DNA from: Calycina herbarum
Taxonomy: Eukaryota > Ascomycota > Leotiomycetes > Helotiales > Pezizellaceae
DNA: 64,000 nucleotides
Direction of reading: 5' to 3'
Assembly (NCBI GenBank): GCA_001414485.1
Contig: LLEY01000002.1
Location: 62,001 to 126,000 of the forward strand
Shown here: one piece after another, positions 43,333 to 55,310 of the stretch
Numbering within the stretch: position 1 is the first letter of the stretch
Layout: every line of letters begins with the position of its first letter
Notes under the pieces: generated by a model
What the model saw: only the letters and a program-made list of their open reading frames with translations
What the model was told of the DNA's origin: nothing
Databases searched by the model: none
Made by a program: the position numbers and the translations under genes

Positions 43333-43773
43333 GTCAAAGTTTGAGGGAGTTTAGTACGAGTAGGTAGGGAGGAAAGGCAGATGTGAGATTCTCATCATGT
43401 TGGTGTAAGGAAAATAGAGGGGTTGGCGGCTGGGGTCACATGATATAAATAGAAAACATCTGCTCCTTTTAGGAACTATACAACTTTCTAAAAGCAGATC
43501 ATCTTTGTTTCTTTACAGAGACTTTCCTCAGTCTCAACGGAGTAGTTGATTAAATAGTAATTGAGGGTGGAGGAAACGTGATATACATATATATGCTCGG
43601 TCCGAGATTATGGGTGGCAGAAGGCTGTCAAGTGACAGCTCCCAACGATTTCTTTTCAATTACACTCGGGATGTTATTCCTCGACATACTGTCCCTACAC
43701 AACTTTTATTCTCATTAAATTTTTCTATAGTGAAAGGAGCAAAGCCCTCCTCTTCTAGTCTCCATCATCTCAT
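43333..43773. other. intergenic, upstream of the 2EXR gene
   Basis: No gene seen; the 43610-43930 plus frame is a shadow of the esterase's last exon. Confidence 0.5.
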
Positions 43774-45193
43774 TCACCCCCCCTTTCCAAACACTTCATT
43801 CAACATAGCAACCATAAAAATGATCGTATCGCGACCCTGCTGCAACGCCTCATCCATCGCCAAAAATGGATGTGGCATCCCCTTCATGATTTCCAATTGC
43901 ACACTCACCCCATTCTCCGTCAATCTCTGAGCATACTTCACACCTTCATCTCTCAAGACATCCAATTCCCCAACCACCACCAATGCTCTAGGCAACTTAG
44001 ACCACCTCTTTTTCACACCATCGGCGTCTTCGCTGTAGAAAAGAGGGCTAGATTCGGGTTCACCCCATGTTTTCTCATCTGGTAGATAATGGTTCCTAAA
44101 CCACATCATTTTTTGCGCGGGCAATGCGGGGGTCATTTCGTTTTCTCGCCAGGAAGTGCTGTTGTGTATTGAAGCTGTATTGTCCGTCACTGGGACGATC
44201 AAGAGTTGTGTTTTAAATTCCGGAAGAGGTGCTTCGGGGAATAAGTGGTTGTGAGTGAGTCGTCGATGTGTCATTACTGCAGTCAGATTTCCACCCGCTG
44301 ATGAACCTCCGATTGCAATTAGGGAGGGATTGAGATTGAATCTCTGGATTCCGGTAGTAAGGAAGTATAAGGTGGCTTCCCAAGAATCATGAACTGCTGC
44401 TGGGTATGGATTCTCTGGTGCTAGACTGACAATTGTTTAGAATCCAATTGTGATCACCTCCCGTACAAGAAATAGGGAGGGAAACGGAAAGAAATACTTA
44501 CCGATAATCCACAGTAACAACAACACACCCACTCCTCACACACAAATTCGAACAAACCGTATTCTCAGTCTCATTATTCCCTAAGACCCAACCCCCGCCA
44601 TGAAAATAAATCATCAACGGCCACCCACCCTCAGGGACATCTCCCTCGGGAGTGAAAACTCTACACCCAACATCCGGACCCTCGCTACTCTCCCTCTTAA
44701 TAAATATATCCTCTTTCTTCCCAACTGGCAACTCTTTCCCTCCCCCTGGTATCAAGATCCCGCTTTTTCGCGATGCAGAAACTGGTTGCAGATGTACTGG
44801 TTGAGTGTTGAGAATGTGTTTGTTGTAAAATGCGGTATATACGGGGTCGAGTTTATCTTTGACGGAGGGGTGGAGTGGGTATGGTGGTTGGGTTGTGAGG
44901 GATGGTGTTGAGGTATTTGGGGTTAGGGAACCCATTTTTGGGGAGGAGATTTGGCGGAGACGTTTTTTGACTTCTTTTTCGGAGGTCGGGAGAAGGAAGC
45001 TGAGACCGCGAGTTATTCGGTTCTTCCCCTTCTTTTTTGGTTTTGGGGGATCGAAAAGTGAGGGGTTTGGGTACGTTGATGCACGATGTCTTGCTGAAGA
45101 GGTGGTAGAGGAAATGGGTTTTAATGAGGGGGAACGTTCGGAGGAAATGGACGAGGTCTTGAAGGAAGAAAACATGTTGAACTCATATTGCAT
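43774..45193 (-). CDS. HSL-type alpha/beta hydrolase (esterase/lipase)
   Basis: Exons 44502-45193 and 43774-44425 (intron 44426-44501) give 447 residues. HGGGW at 198-202 is the oxyanion-hole motif of the hormone-sensitive lipase family. GGSSAGG at 269-275 holds the nucleophile Ser272; GELDVLRDEG supplies Asp385 and HPF supplies His415, so the triad is complete. LAPENPYPAA just after the intron is also typical. The first 110 residues are a Ser/Pro/Lys-rich extension without a signal peptide; Met7 or Met87 could be the true start, Met87 giving a more usual enzyme length. It should hydrolyse small carboxylic esters in the cytosol; substrate unknown. Confidence 0.9.
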
Positions 45194-46787
45194 GCAATAT
45201 GTAAGTACACGTCAGAAGAATGGAACTGAGATCCTTTTCCCATCGTCGAATATTCTCCGACTCGTCCCTGAAAAGCCCCCCGAAGCTAACCTACCTAGTT
45301 TAGACACTCTTCAACTTAACCAGTTCAAGTTATCCACCAAACCTAGACTATCCCAAGTTACCGAACCTACCCTGACTAACGAAATCGCCAATGTCACGAA
45401 CCCTCATTCGTCACATCGTGGTCCCTCCCTCCATTCTCGAGATGATAGAGATAAGTCAATATGCGGGGGGAAACCTTCTATCTGGAACATATCCCTAGAC
45501 TGGGTAGGAAATACGAAATAGATTGTTCTATGTAACGTTATTCGTGAATGATATCAAGAGGTGTGGTTACTCTAGATACATTTACACGTGGAGACTGGGA
45601 TAATGAGTGGAGAAGGCGGAAAGGAGCGGAACGTGAGCGGGTGTGCTAAGGGTAGTTTACCCCATATTTTGTTCGAAGATTCTCTTGTTTATATCCTGTA
45701 TTAGTAGACCTGGTAATGATCTCTTGCTCTTGATTTCCTTCAATCTGGAGGGAAGGAACGGATTTGGGCTGAGAGAATATCTGCTGTCTCTAACTGGAAA
45801 GTGGGGGTAATTCGGGGTCAGCTGATAAACGTTATCGAGCAACATCGCGGAGTAAAATTTCCTGATTTTGAGGTTTTAGAAGGTTTTTAGAGGAATCTTA
45901 GCCTTTTCAGAGTGTTTTAGAAGGCTATTTAAGACCTATGTAAGGAAGTAAGGAATAGGAGTATAAGAGATAGAGATTAAGAGTAGTTAGTATAGTAAAA
46001 TAAGTAAAATATTCTCTTAGATACGATGAGGATTAACTTAGTAGCCTTAGATATACCTATATGACTCGATGCGATGTTGGGTTGGGAATACGTCTGTATT
46101 CTTGTTGCAGGTTAAGTTGCAAGTGCTCGTGGCCGGGCAACAGCGTTTTGACCACTACCCTAGATAGAGAATCAACTTCCGGCTTTGCCATCACGATCAC
46201 TCGCTTGTCAGTGGGAGATGGCAGACCATCTTGGTTGAGGATTGTATCCGGGTTTGAGTTTGGAGAGCACTTCCGCCTTGAAGACGATGGATTGGTGCTC
46301 GCCGGCCTTGCCAATATTGCCACCTGGCTCCGGTGATGGTTTGTCCAGAAGCGAGAGATGACATTGCGCGCGACAAGGAGGTCTTGTAAGCGACAGAGAC
46401 GCCACGGACAAGGGATGCCATCGAAGAAGGCTTGCGAGTCCATGGGGGAACAAGACGAGATGCGGATACCGTATTTATGTCACCTTTCCCACCTCTCATG
46501 TGTCCTAGACCCCCTGTAAGCTTCCTTAGGCCGCGCCGTGTCCTAACACCTCAAGCATGCCAATTTATAGTGAATTTATATGGGATATATGCAAGGAGCC
46601 TTAGAAGTCTCCCAAAGTGGGGTAATGCGGGGTCAGCCGCCCAATGTCATCACTACCAACACCGAGAACTCGCGGCTAAGTTGCCTAAGTTGGTTGGATA
46701 TCAAGTCTTATTTTTCAGCCCTCGCTTGAAAATCCATACTAAAATTGCCACCTCATTAACGCCTCACATACCACTTATAAATCCACA
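45194..46787. other. intergenic, repeat-derived texture
   Basis: 45860-46045 is AT-rich and stop-dense (many TTAGAAGG/TTTTAGA), like RIP-mutated repeats. 46050-46460 is GC-richer with overlapping open frames on both strands but no recognisable protein; it may be an old gene or element fragment. Confidence 0.4.
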
Positions 46788-48164
46788 ATGGCCACCACCC
46801 CCTCCCTCACACCACTCCACACACCCATCTCCCATCCCAAAACATGGGGTGGGGAGTCTCCCCTTTATCGAGCATCTGATAACACACTTCACTGGCTGGA
46901 TCCCCTTTCTGAACCCCCGGAGCTTCATGTTCTTTCTCTTTCCCCATCTTCTTCACAAACCGATGTAGAAAGAGTTTTGAAGCTTGAGGAAAGCGTTAGT
47001 GTGATCCGATTCTTCAGGGGGAAGGAAGATAAGGGGAAATATATTTGTGGATATTTGAAGGGTGTTGGGATTTTGGATGAGAAGACGGGGGAATTGAAGG
47101 TGGTGAAGGAGGTCTGCGATGGGGTGGAGAGAAGGGTGAATGATGGTTAGTCTCCCTTTTTTGATAAACCGTTGCTTGCTGGGGGTTTGGAGATAGGCTG
47201 ATTCTTGGTAGGGTGTATTGATGCGCAAGGGAGCTTTTGGTTTGGTGAGATTGATCTTAAAGTAAGTCTCATATTATTTAGCTCCTACACCCTAATACCA
47301 ATTTCGGTGATCAAAACTCGAAAAGACGAATACACTGACTTGGATAGGCGTTACCATACAGTATCAAAGGACCACCCGCCTCTCACGGCCAACCAATTGG
47401 TTGCCTCTGGAGATATGATCCCGATGGGAGTTTACACGAGATGGACTCCGGGATTACTTTGAGTAACGGAATGGGTTGGAGTCCAGATAATAAAACGAGT
47501 TTGTCTCCCTCCCTTCTTCATGCATACTTTAATTCGTCTTGGGTGTTTTCGGGAGAGAGAAACTGATCATGGATTTTCTTGAAAGTGTATTTCAACGATT
47601 CCCTTGCTCAAACGACATATGCGTATGATTGTTATCCCGAAAACAGAATTCTCTCGGGTCGGAGAGTATTTGCAAGTTTCAAGGGGACCGAGGGAGAACC
47701 CGATGGTCTAGTTGTTGAGTATTGCTTTCCTCTCTTTTCAAAAATCTTGTTTTCCAGTGAGAAGTGTTTACTAAATGACCTTTTCAGTGCGCAAGGCAAT
47801 ATCTGGATAGCAGTCTACAGTTCCGAAGATCCCCATCGATTGAGTAAACATCCCCTTTCATATGTTTCTATCAATGCATCATTTCCCATCACTCTTCCTC
47901 ATCATCGTAAATCAGCTCACTAACAATTACGCCAAAGTGGTTTTCGACCCCTCGGGAGTAAAGAAATACCAGATTTCCATAAGTGCAAAAGCAATTACCT
48001 GTCCCACATTTGGCGGGAAAGACCTTGATGAGGTATTTGTGACTAGTGCTAGAGGGAAAGACTTTGTGGAAGGAAGTGATGGAGGAATGTTATTTCGGTT
48101 CCAGATCCCTGAAGAGTGGGGAATAAAGGGGAGGGTGAGCGAGGCTTTTGGTGGGGAATTATGA
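46788..48164 (+). CDS. SMP-30/gluconolactonase/regucalcin-like protein
   Basis: Six exons: 46788-47145, 47212-47261, 47348-47498, 47586-47718, 47788-47843 and 47938-48164; the total of 975 nt is in frame and gives 324 residues. The third intron begins GTTTGT, a weak but GT donor. Joined exons read as a six-bladed propeller: WGGESPLYR with metal ligand Glu23, IDAQGSFWFGEIDL, WRYDPDGSLHEMDS, ITLSNGMGWSPDNKTMYFND with ligand Asn, GEPDGLVVDAQGNIWIA with ligand Asp, and AITCPTFGG with FVTSA near the end. Glu/Asn/Asp match the divalent-metal site of regucalcin and gluconolactonase, so sugar-lactone hydrolysis is likely. The PSGV/CPTFGG ending is typical of fungal members. Enzymatic substrate is not settled. 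Confidence 0.92.
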
Positions 48165-49560
48165 TGGGTGGAAAACTTGAAAAGAGAGTTGGGCGATGGA
48201 CACTACTTCTCAAGCATTAAAACTCCAATTTGCGATCGTTTCCAGCACGTATTACAATGATATCGGTTTTAATTATTGTATAATTGACCGATATGAATAC
48301 TTACTTGAGATCTTTCTTCCACTCCAAGCTTCAGACCACCCACAGGACAGTTTTTTCAAATACTAAAAATCCACGTGACTTTCCTTCAGCAGCTCAAAAA
48401 GGGATTGAGAAGATGAAGCAAATAATGGACAAGTACAGTACGTACTGGCGATTAAATCTAAGCCATTTACACCAAAAGTCGTCCGAAACACCCAAAGATA
48501 TTAAAGTATAGACGACTTCTAATATTTATGATACCTGTATAGTTGTTTATATACTTACTATTCTGTCTCCTTCGAATAACCTAATTCTGTGTTTATCTAA
48601 TAGAATAAAGTTAGTAAATCTCGATATTATCGAAATGTTCCGATTTACGCCAAAATAGGTATAAATCGCGGTGTAAAAACGAGACCCAAAAAAGAAGCTA
48701 GCGTTACGAATATTTGGGTTGCTTTCCTTTCGATGTACGTAGGCCAAATAATCAACAGTGTGCTTATTGTTGGTATGACTTGAGGTCATAAAACTGGTAC
48801 CTAAACTGGTGCTCAAAGTGGTGTATTATTCTTGTCTTGTCTTGTCTTAGTAGCTACGTAGGTCCTTCTTATATAGCCCTTTTCCAGGTCACGTGAACTA
48901 GCTGCAAAGTAGTATTCACCTGAAACGACACTTATCTATCCTATAAAAGAAGCAGTATACTTTTCAATACGTAGTAGTGCTGGTATTAGCTGGTGTAAAG
49001 TAGGCAAAAAGGCACTTTTTGGTGGGGGAGTTCGCCTAAATGGCCCAGTTTTAATCGCACTGACTGACTGTAGTTGTGAAGTAGGAGGATTCGTTGAAAG
49101 CGGAGTCGAAGTTCCTGACTCAAGAGACGATGGGGTGATGGGTCCAAGTCAAGACTCAAGCAAACAGACTTTGCTTTGGGCAGCTTGCTTTCTTGCATTC
49201 TAGCTTCCCAAACAGTAAAATTTTCTTACTAGAAGCTTTTGAGATTTCTTCCATCTTACTCCAGACTTCAAAGAAGACATACATCCGTGAAAAAATCAGC
49301 CCACTCTGTTATAAACAGTGAGCTTCCCAAACTTCAAAGATATTAGGTCGCAAATGACAAGGTTGTATCATGAAACGCTTGTCTGTGTAAGTAGGTTTTT
49401 AGAAAAAATATATGTGGGAGAAGCGATTACGTCAAAAATGATTTTGTAGAGGCGGTCAAAAATTAATAAAAGCCTATCCCTTTTCCAACGAGAACTTAAA
49501 GAAGGTTTCTTTTGCTAGTGCTTAAAAGGCTGCATATGATAGCTTATTATATCTAAACTT
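48165..49560. other. intergenic, nothing firm
   Basis: A CTTGT microsatellite lies near 48832-48847, followed by CACGTG at 48892-48897. A minus frame at 48547-48816 has no resemblance. Confidence 0.4.
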
Positions 49561-50680
49561 TGTCTACATAGGTTGTTGCCAGAAGAAATTTCTACCACAC
49601 CCCTGCCGATATCGCTTGCCAGTTGTTCTTTCCTCAAGTGGCAGTTGCCTTGTGCACCACCACCACCAACCCTATTTCACTGTCCCCACTTCTTGCAACG
49701 CAAGCACTCTCCGCAACCTTTCTCCACTCACAACCTATTTCATCACAACCTTTCATCACAACATCTCTTCACAACATCTCTTTGCAACCTCTCTTCCCGA
49801 CTTCAACGACTTCAACGACTTCAACTCACTCTTTTGCGACCTCTCAAACACCACTATCCATCATCTCAACTTTTCACAACCTACCGAGGACTCAACACAA
49901 CCCTTACCTCCGGACTCATTCTTCTGATCCTCTCTCTCTCTGTCTCATACTTCCGCGCAATACGACATTCTCACTTTCTATCAATTTTCGAATTTCAATA
50001 TCCTCCAATACAAGCTTCACAGAATATTACCAGAACCTTCTCTGGGTCATCTCCGATATCGTTGTCTGATCACGTCATTCACAGCTCCATTTCAACTACC
50101 ATCAAGGTATCGCCACAGCTTACTGCGCTTATCTAGCACGAGCTGTGAAGAGGTTACAGTTCATTTGGCTGCTGGAATCATAAAATTACAGTACCTAGCT
50201 CTCTACTGTCATAACATTCCTTAAGAAGCACCCTACAACTCAAAATCGAAAAACTCCAAGTACTCTAACACTGCCTCTTTCAAAATTTGATTTTTCATCA
50301 TCTACATCATCTGCTACAAGTGTAGATAAATTACTATTGAGGTGTTCAAGCTTGTACCACGACCCACAAATTTTCAAGGAACAAAGAGGTTGACGTCGCT
50401 AAGCGAGCCTCTAATTGAACGTTAACCAACCTCAAGGCAAGCTTAACCGATTAAGTCACATGCAATCCAGTTTGCTCATTTCGTCAAACACTCTTCCTCC
50501 GCCAAAATTAGCTTGAAGAAAGCGCTTGGACCACCACATACCAGTCGAAATATTTAAACCCCTCTTCTCACAAACAGACTTCGATCTTTCCTCTCCAGTT
50601 CACAAGCTTTTCTTCACACATCATCAAACACTTTCTTCACACCACCAACAATCAATCACACACACATACATCTCTTCACA
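49561..50680. promoter_or_regulatory. pyrimidine/CA-rich upstream region of the coiled-coil gene
   Basis: 49600-50110 is strongly strand-biased (C/T/A, few G) with short repeats such as CTTCAACGA and TCACAAC; three overlapping Ser/Thr/His-rich open frames result and are probably not genes. 50560-50680 is a CACA/CTTC-rich leader ending at the ATG. Confidence 0.45.
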
Positions 50681-51838
50681 ATGGCGCACCTACTCAACAA
50701 TCCAAACAACAAGTTCAACCTCTGGGAGTTCTACCAAGGTGATCCAGTACCGCAGCAAGGCAGCTCCGAATTGACACAACTTCGTTTCCTGGTCAGGACT
50801 GGTATGCACGGATGGGAGGAGATCAACCAAATGTACAAGATCCTTGAAGCTGATTATGATCGCCAAAGCCACGAGGCAGACAACCAACGCGCTGATTTTG
50901 AACACCAACGTCTCACTCTCACAGACACCATTACGAGTCAACAGCAGATGCTTGAAGGCCAACAATTCACGATCAATGCCATGGAGCGCCAGATTTCCAC
51001 CTTGGCAACACAAAATCGCGATCAGGCAACAACGATTGCTAGTCAGCAAGCTACAATAGCTGACCAGCAATCCAGGATCAACGACCTTGAGCGACGACAA
51101 AAGCGGTACAAGCAATTGGTCCACGACTCCCAAAATCAACTCAACACCGGCGACGCCAGCCAAAACTCGGCGCAACTTGAGGTTGCAGAATTGAAGAAAG
51201 AAGTGACTCGAGTCACTGAGCAGACTAACCGATTCATGGGGCTCATGGAAAGAGGAGAGAAGCTTGCATCGGCGAGGGTGGAACAGGCAAGGGGGGAGTG
51301 CGAGGCACAACTGGAGTTGAAGGACGACAGAATTTCGGAGCAGACAAAGCTCATCGCGAGCTTGCAAGCTCAGGTTTCGAGACTTGAGAGGAAGAATCAC
51401 AAGCTGAAGAGTGGTTCTGAGAGGGAGAAGACGAGTGTTGGAGGTGCTGGGGAGGAGACGGAAGCCTTACTAGAGGCTGGGAGTGGTGCACGGAGGGGTG
51501 TGATGGGGAAGGAGAATGGTGCAGTGGGTGGTAGAGAGCAGTTGGCTCGTGGGGAGGGGGTGGGTGGAGGAGTTTCGGTGGGAGGTTTGAGTGGGGGAGG
51601 AGAGGAGGAGAAGAATCTCGCAGCGGAGCGATCAATCGAGGAGGAGTCAATCTTCCGACCATTCTCGATTGGTATTCGACCAACTCCAACGGTACCTCGC
51701 ATTGTTGTTGAACCAAGATGGGGTGAGGGAGCTTACAACTTCCCTCCCCCAGCTCGAAACAACAGCGCTGGTACCAAACGGAAGGCAAAAGACCCCGCTG
51801 CGAGAGTCTACTTCAAATCTCCAAGAACCAGAGAATGA
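50681..51838 (+). CDS. coiled-coil protein of unknown function
   Basis: Single exon, 385 residues. Residues 1-40 contain NLWEFYQGDPVPQQG. Residues about 50-245 form a long heptad-rich coiled coil (ISTLATQNRDQATTIASQQA, IADQQSRINDLERRQKRYKQ, ISEQTKLIASLQAQVSRLER). Residues about 246-320 are Gly/Glu-rich and disordered. A C-terminal tail has PRIVVEPRW and a basic GTKRKAKD cluster that could be a nuclear signal. No enzyme domain. It probably works as a dimeric scaffold; the partner is unknown. Gene-like codon use and a pyrimidine leader support a real gene. Confidence 0.75.
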   Translation: MAHLLNNPNNKFNLWEFYQGDPVPQQGSSELTQLRFLVRTGMHGWEEINQMYKILEADYDRQSHEADNQRADFEHQRLTLTDTITSQQQMLEGQQFTINAMERQISTLATQNRDQATTIASQQATIADQQSRINDLERRQKRYKQLVHDSQNQLNTGDASQNSAQLEVAELKKEVTRVTEQTNRFMGLMERGEKLASARVEQARGECEAQLELKDDRISEQTKLIASLQAQVSRLERKNHKLKSGSEREKTSVGGAGEETEALLEAGSGARRGVMGKENGAVGGREQLARGEGVGGGVSVGGLSGGGEEEKNLAAERSIEEESIFRPFSIGIRPTPTVPRIVVEPRWGEGAYNFPPPARNNSAGTKRKAKDPAARVYFKSPRTRE

Positions 51839-52784
51839 GGGTGTATTGTAGTACTATTTTTGTATGATTAGTTATTTTTTTCAATCGATGGTTTGCTCGC
51901 TTAAACAAGTATATCCTCACATTTCCAAGTGACTTTGACAATTCTAAGTTTATATCAAGTAATTTTTTATCATCGTCCGAGTGTTTGCCTTATACTAAAA
52001 GAACTCGTTCTTTAAATGAAATTACTAGACTATTAATCCCAATAGCTTTTAATTTTATCTTCTTATTATTTAAGTGTTTAAATTATTCTAGAAACGTAGA
52101 ATAATTTATTCTTATAAATAAACTTACTAAACTTTTTAAAATAATCTCTCTCTAAAAATATCTCTCTACTTTCCTAACATTAACAAAATATATAAATTAC
52201 TCTAAAAAACTAGTATTAGGTAAAGAACATATTATCTAGAGTTGATTTGAGAGGTGAGATTTAGTACAGGATATCAAATCGGGAATAATTAGTGTTATGT
52301 ATGCGAGTTGGGTAGAGAAATCACACTTGATCCTTTTAGACCTGGAAGAGAACCCGAATCAACCACTCCCAATCCGTGAGCTTATACCTGCAAATGATAG
52401 ATTAGATTGGAACTTGCCACGATCCGAGGTGCGCCGAAGCGTGTACGGAGTCTCATTACGTCGAAACCCTGGGTCGCATCCGAGAAAATCGAATCAGAAA
52501 CAAGATCAGTGTTGCCAAACACTGAGATAAATTCTGCTTTGGCTGTTCGGCGGTGGTGGCAGAAGGCAGCGTCGCATGTTAGTGCGTTAAATAAGTTGGG
52601 ATTTGGATATTGAATGAAATGCGTCCTAGTAGAGAATGATTCAAAATTTCTACTAAATTGAACAGTCAACAATTCAGGCTTGGTAGCCTGTAATCCCCTG
52701 AAGGCTTCTTGTTCGACAACCTCCCTGTGAACGGTAAGTTGAGCCTAGAGACGGACCATTGTTCCCCCCCAAAAAAGGGAGCGT
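51839..52784. other. AT-rich intergenic DNA
   Basis: 51950-52230 is TA-rich with stop codons in all frames. A 77-codon frame at 52297-52530 shows no resemblance. Confidence 0.4.
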
Positions 52785-53255
52785 CTGCTTAAAATACCTC
52801 CGAAACTATTCGGAAATATAAATGGAACCCACTCGGAAATATATATGGAAATACATTCTCGGAGATATATTGCTCGGAGAAAAACATCTCGGGGAAAAGC
52901 AAGTAGCTCGGACATAGCATGGAGAAGAGTAACTCGGAGAAAAGTAGCTCGGAGATATATTGCTCGGATATATCTAGCTCGGAGAAAAGTTGCTCGGAAA
53001 TATATTGTCGGAAATAATGATAACTCGGAGATAGAACTTAGTTGGAAATATATTCTCGGATATGTTCTCGGAGATATTATTAGAAACAATTTCCGGAGAT
53101 ATCTATAGCTCGGAAATAGTATTCGGAATTAGTATTCGGAGAATAGTTGCTCGGAGATGATACTGGCTCGGAAATATATATATTCTCGGAGATGTATCCT
53201 CGGATATATCCTCGGAAATATTCTCGGAGTTAATACTCGGATTTTCTCCTTTATC
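52785..53255. repeat. degenerate CCGAG satellite, copy 2 (inverted)
   Basis: About 470 bp built of GCTCGGAAATATATT-like units at irregular 12-30-bp spacing; I count 21 CTCGG cores. The reverse complement (AATATATTTCCGAGC) matches the 16.4-kb copy, so the two are the same family in opposite orientation. Drift in the AT spacer with a stable CTCGG core is visible throughout. Confidence 0.8.
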
Positions 53256-53959
53256 GCCTGGTGGGAATCCATTTCGCAACTTACGGCCAGTGCCATGTCC
53301 AATGCCAGAATCGAGTCCTTCAGAACCACTCATAACTAGGAAGAGGCATCTCGAAATAGAACCCTGATTGAAACCAACTGCCTCGGACAAGTACACAGAG
53401 TTCGGAAACGAAGCGTGCACTCAAAATTTTTGAGCTAAGTGCAGAATCTCAAAGATTTACAGTATAAGCTACACCAGTACTACACATACCATAAGCACAA
53501 ACTCTTTGAACGGCCATCTGCGATTTTCGTGAGACCGGACAAAGAAGATTCATCGAATAAACTTGGCAGAAAATGCATCTTGCTAAACTGGAATTCTATC
53601 GCTTCAGAATGACCTCGGTGACGAGTAGAGTGGGGCCCAGGTGACTTTTTTGTGGTGAACGTAGAGGGCTGTTTGTTTCAATTTGGTAAGCCAGAAACTG
53701 GGGTATGAAAGTCGTTGTCCCTAGCTCCATTGCTGCTAAGTACAAATCATGGTGGGGCCTTTCTAGAAAACAATGCTGGCTAGTACGAGAGCGCTTTTAC
53801 TGGTTGAGTGATGAGCGGCTGGATGGTCCCTTTTTCTCTGTCTCTAATGATCGGAAACCCGTGAAAGTTTTCAGTTCACAGTTGCTCTCAAAGTACATGC
53901 TTCAAAGCTTTTTATTCCACGATTACACTGTACGGAATCATCTCTATTTAAGTCTGATA
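53256..53959. other. intergenic, nothing recognised
   Basis: A 97-codon plus frame at 53705-53998 has no resemblance or context. Confidence 0.4.
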
Positions 53960-54431
53960 TTTTTAACGAAGATTATCTCTAAATACATACTGTTTTAAAG
54001 AAGATTACTTTAAAACTAAATAGCCTTGCCACGTTAATCCGCGTGTTCAGATGAAGCTCTCTTATTTTAACGAACATTATCTTAAAACGCATCGGTTGTT
54101 AACGGAAATTGTCTCAAAACCAGAAACCTTATTTCTCTAACCCAAGCACTTAAGTCAAGTATTTTCTTTTTAAAAGAAAATTGGCTTAAACCGTATACCT
54201 TTCTAACAAAAATTATCTCAAAACTAGCAATTTTGTTTCCTTGATGCAAGAACTGTGACGGAGCTTTTGGTTTTGGGGAAAATTGTCTCAAAACGTATAC
54301 ATTTTTAACGAAAATTGTTCTAAAGCTATTTAACTTGTCCTTCTACTTTGAATCAAGCTCTTAGTTTTAACGAAAATTGTCTCAAAATGTAAATGTTTTC
54401 CTACCCTAGGTTGTTAAATCAAGCTTTTATT
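53960..54431. repeat. AACGAAAATTGTCTCAAAAC doublet satellite, left part
   Basis: About nine diverged copies of AACGAAAATTGTCTCAAAAC in direct orientation. Copies often come as pairs about 30 bp apart (54070/54098, 54277/54306), separated by longer spacers. Interrupted at 54432 by a hAT element and resumed at 55250. Confidence 0.7.
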
Positions 54432-54439
54432 TTCAAGAA
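54432..54439. repeat. 8-bp target-site duplication, left copy
   Basis: TTCAAGAA, identical to 55248-55255, flanking the hAT element. Confidence 0.9.
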
Positions 54440-55247
54440 CAGTGTGAGCAAGGAATACTCAGGTACTCAAGTAGTACTCAGAGTAGTGTGAGTAGAGTAG
54501 AGTAGAGTAGTACTTAAATTTCAGTTGAGTAGAGTAGAGTAGTTACTTATGACTATTTAAGTAGTACTCTGAGTAGTATACTATAAATAGAAATAAATAA
54601 CTAAAGTATAAAGTAGTTATCTTTAAAGTCTATATCTTTATCCTTCTTCTCTCTCTTCTTTCTTTCTTTTTTAGTCTCTTCTTCTAGATAAAGGCCCTAG
54701 CTTTTTAGACTAATTATAGCCTTATTAGTAGGTAGATTAGTATTCAGAAGCGTTATTTTTAAGCTAGATAAATATTAGTATATATATATTATTAGATATT
54801 TAAGAAGAAGGATTACTTATAACTTATATTCCTTCTTTAAATGTTTCTTTAAATCTATTATAAATTTAGAAGAAAGACTGATTCTAAGAAGACTCTCTAT
54901 TTTTACTCTAGGATGTAAGATTAAAGCTATATATAAAGCTCTATTCTTAGATTCTAGAACTCTGTTCTTAGGATAGTACTTTCTTAGCTTAGCTATACCT
55001 TTATTAAGAGCGTTTATATAGATCTTTTATCTTCTTCAAGAGTTAGTTATATATATATATAAGTAAGAAGTAAGAAAGAGAGTAGAAAAGAGATCTCGCT
55101 TAAGCTCCCGGCAGCCTCGGAGCCTACCCCGACGCCACTCCGAGCCTCTGCCCGGCCTGGTCCGATACGGCCCGAATACTCAGAGTACTATGAGTAGAGT
55201 AGAGTAGTGACCACTACTCTACTCTACTCTACTCATTTCTCACACTG
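54440..55247. mobile_element. hAT-family element, internally degraded
   Basis: Terminal inverted repeat CAGTGTGAG/CTCACACTG with a perfect 8-bp target duplication TTCAAGAA are hAT hallmarks. Both subterminal zones carry GAGTA tandem repeats (AGAGTAGAGTAGAGTAG left, complement right), typical of transposase binding zones. Minus strand around 54890-54995 still reads NRALYIALILHPRVKIE, matching the C-terminal hAT transposase block (yiaalLHPxxK). The rest is AT-rich and stop-dense; at 808 bp it is far shorter than an autonomous element. A GC-rich patch (about 55105-55180) escaped the AT drift. It cannot encode transposase. Confidence 0.88.
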
Positions 55248-55255
55248 TTCAAGAA
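55248..55255. repeat. 8-bp target-site duplication, right copy
   Basis: TTCAAGAA, right partner of 54432-54439. Confidence 0.9.
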
Positions 55256-55310
55256 AAATTGTCTTAAAACGTATACATATTTAACCAAAATTATCCTAAA
55301 ATATTGAAGG
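55256..55310. repeat. doublet satellite resumed after the hAT insertion
   Basis: One pair of the same unit (AAGAAAAATTGTCTTAAAAC and AACCAAAATTATCCTAAAAT), 31 bp apart, directly after the target duplication. Confidence 0.65.

Noticed and set aside
46057..46499. Several open frames on both strands
   Set aside because: No recognisable protein in any frame; open frames overlap because the patch is GC-richer than its surroundings.
32980..48897. CACGTG at about 32982 and 48892 as sulfur-regulatory sites
   Set aside because: They occur in AT-rich or repeat-like DNA away from sulfur genes; the motif is too common to interpret alone.
49573..50136. Ser/Thr/His/Pro-rich frames of 103-187 codons
   Set aside because: Strand-biased pyrimidine tract keeps three frames open together; more likely leader or promoter of the coiled-coil gene.
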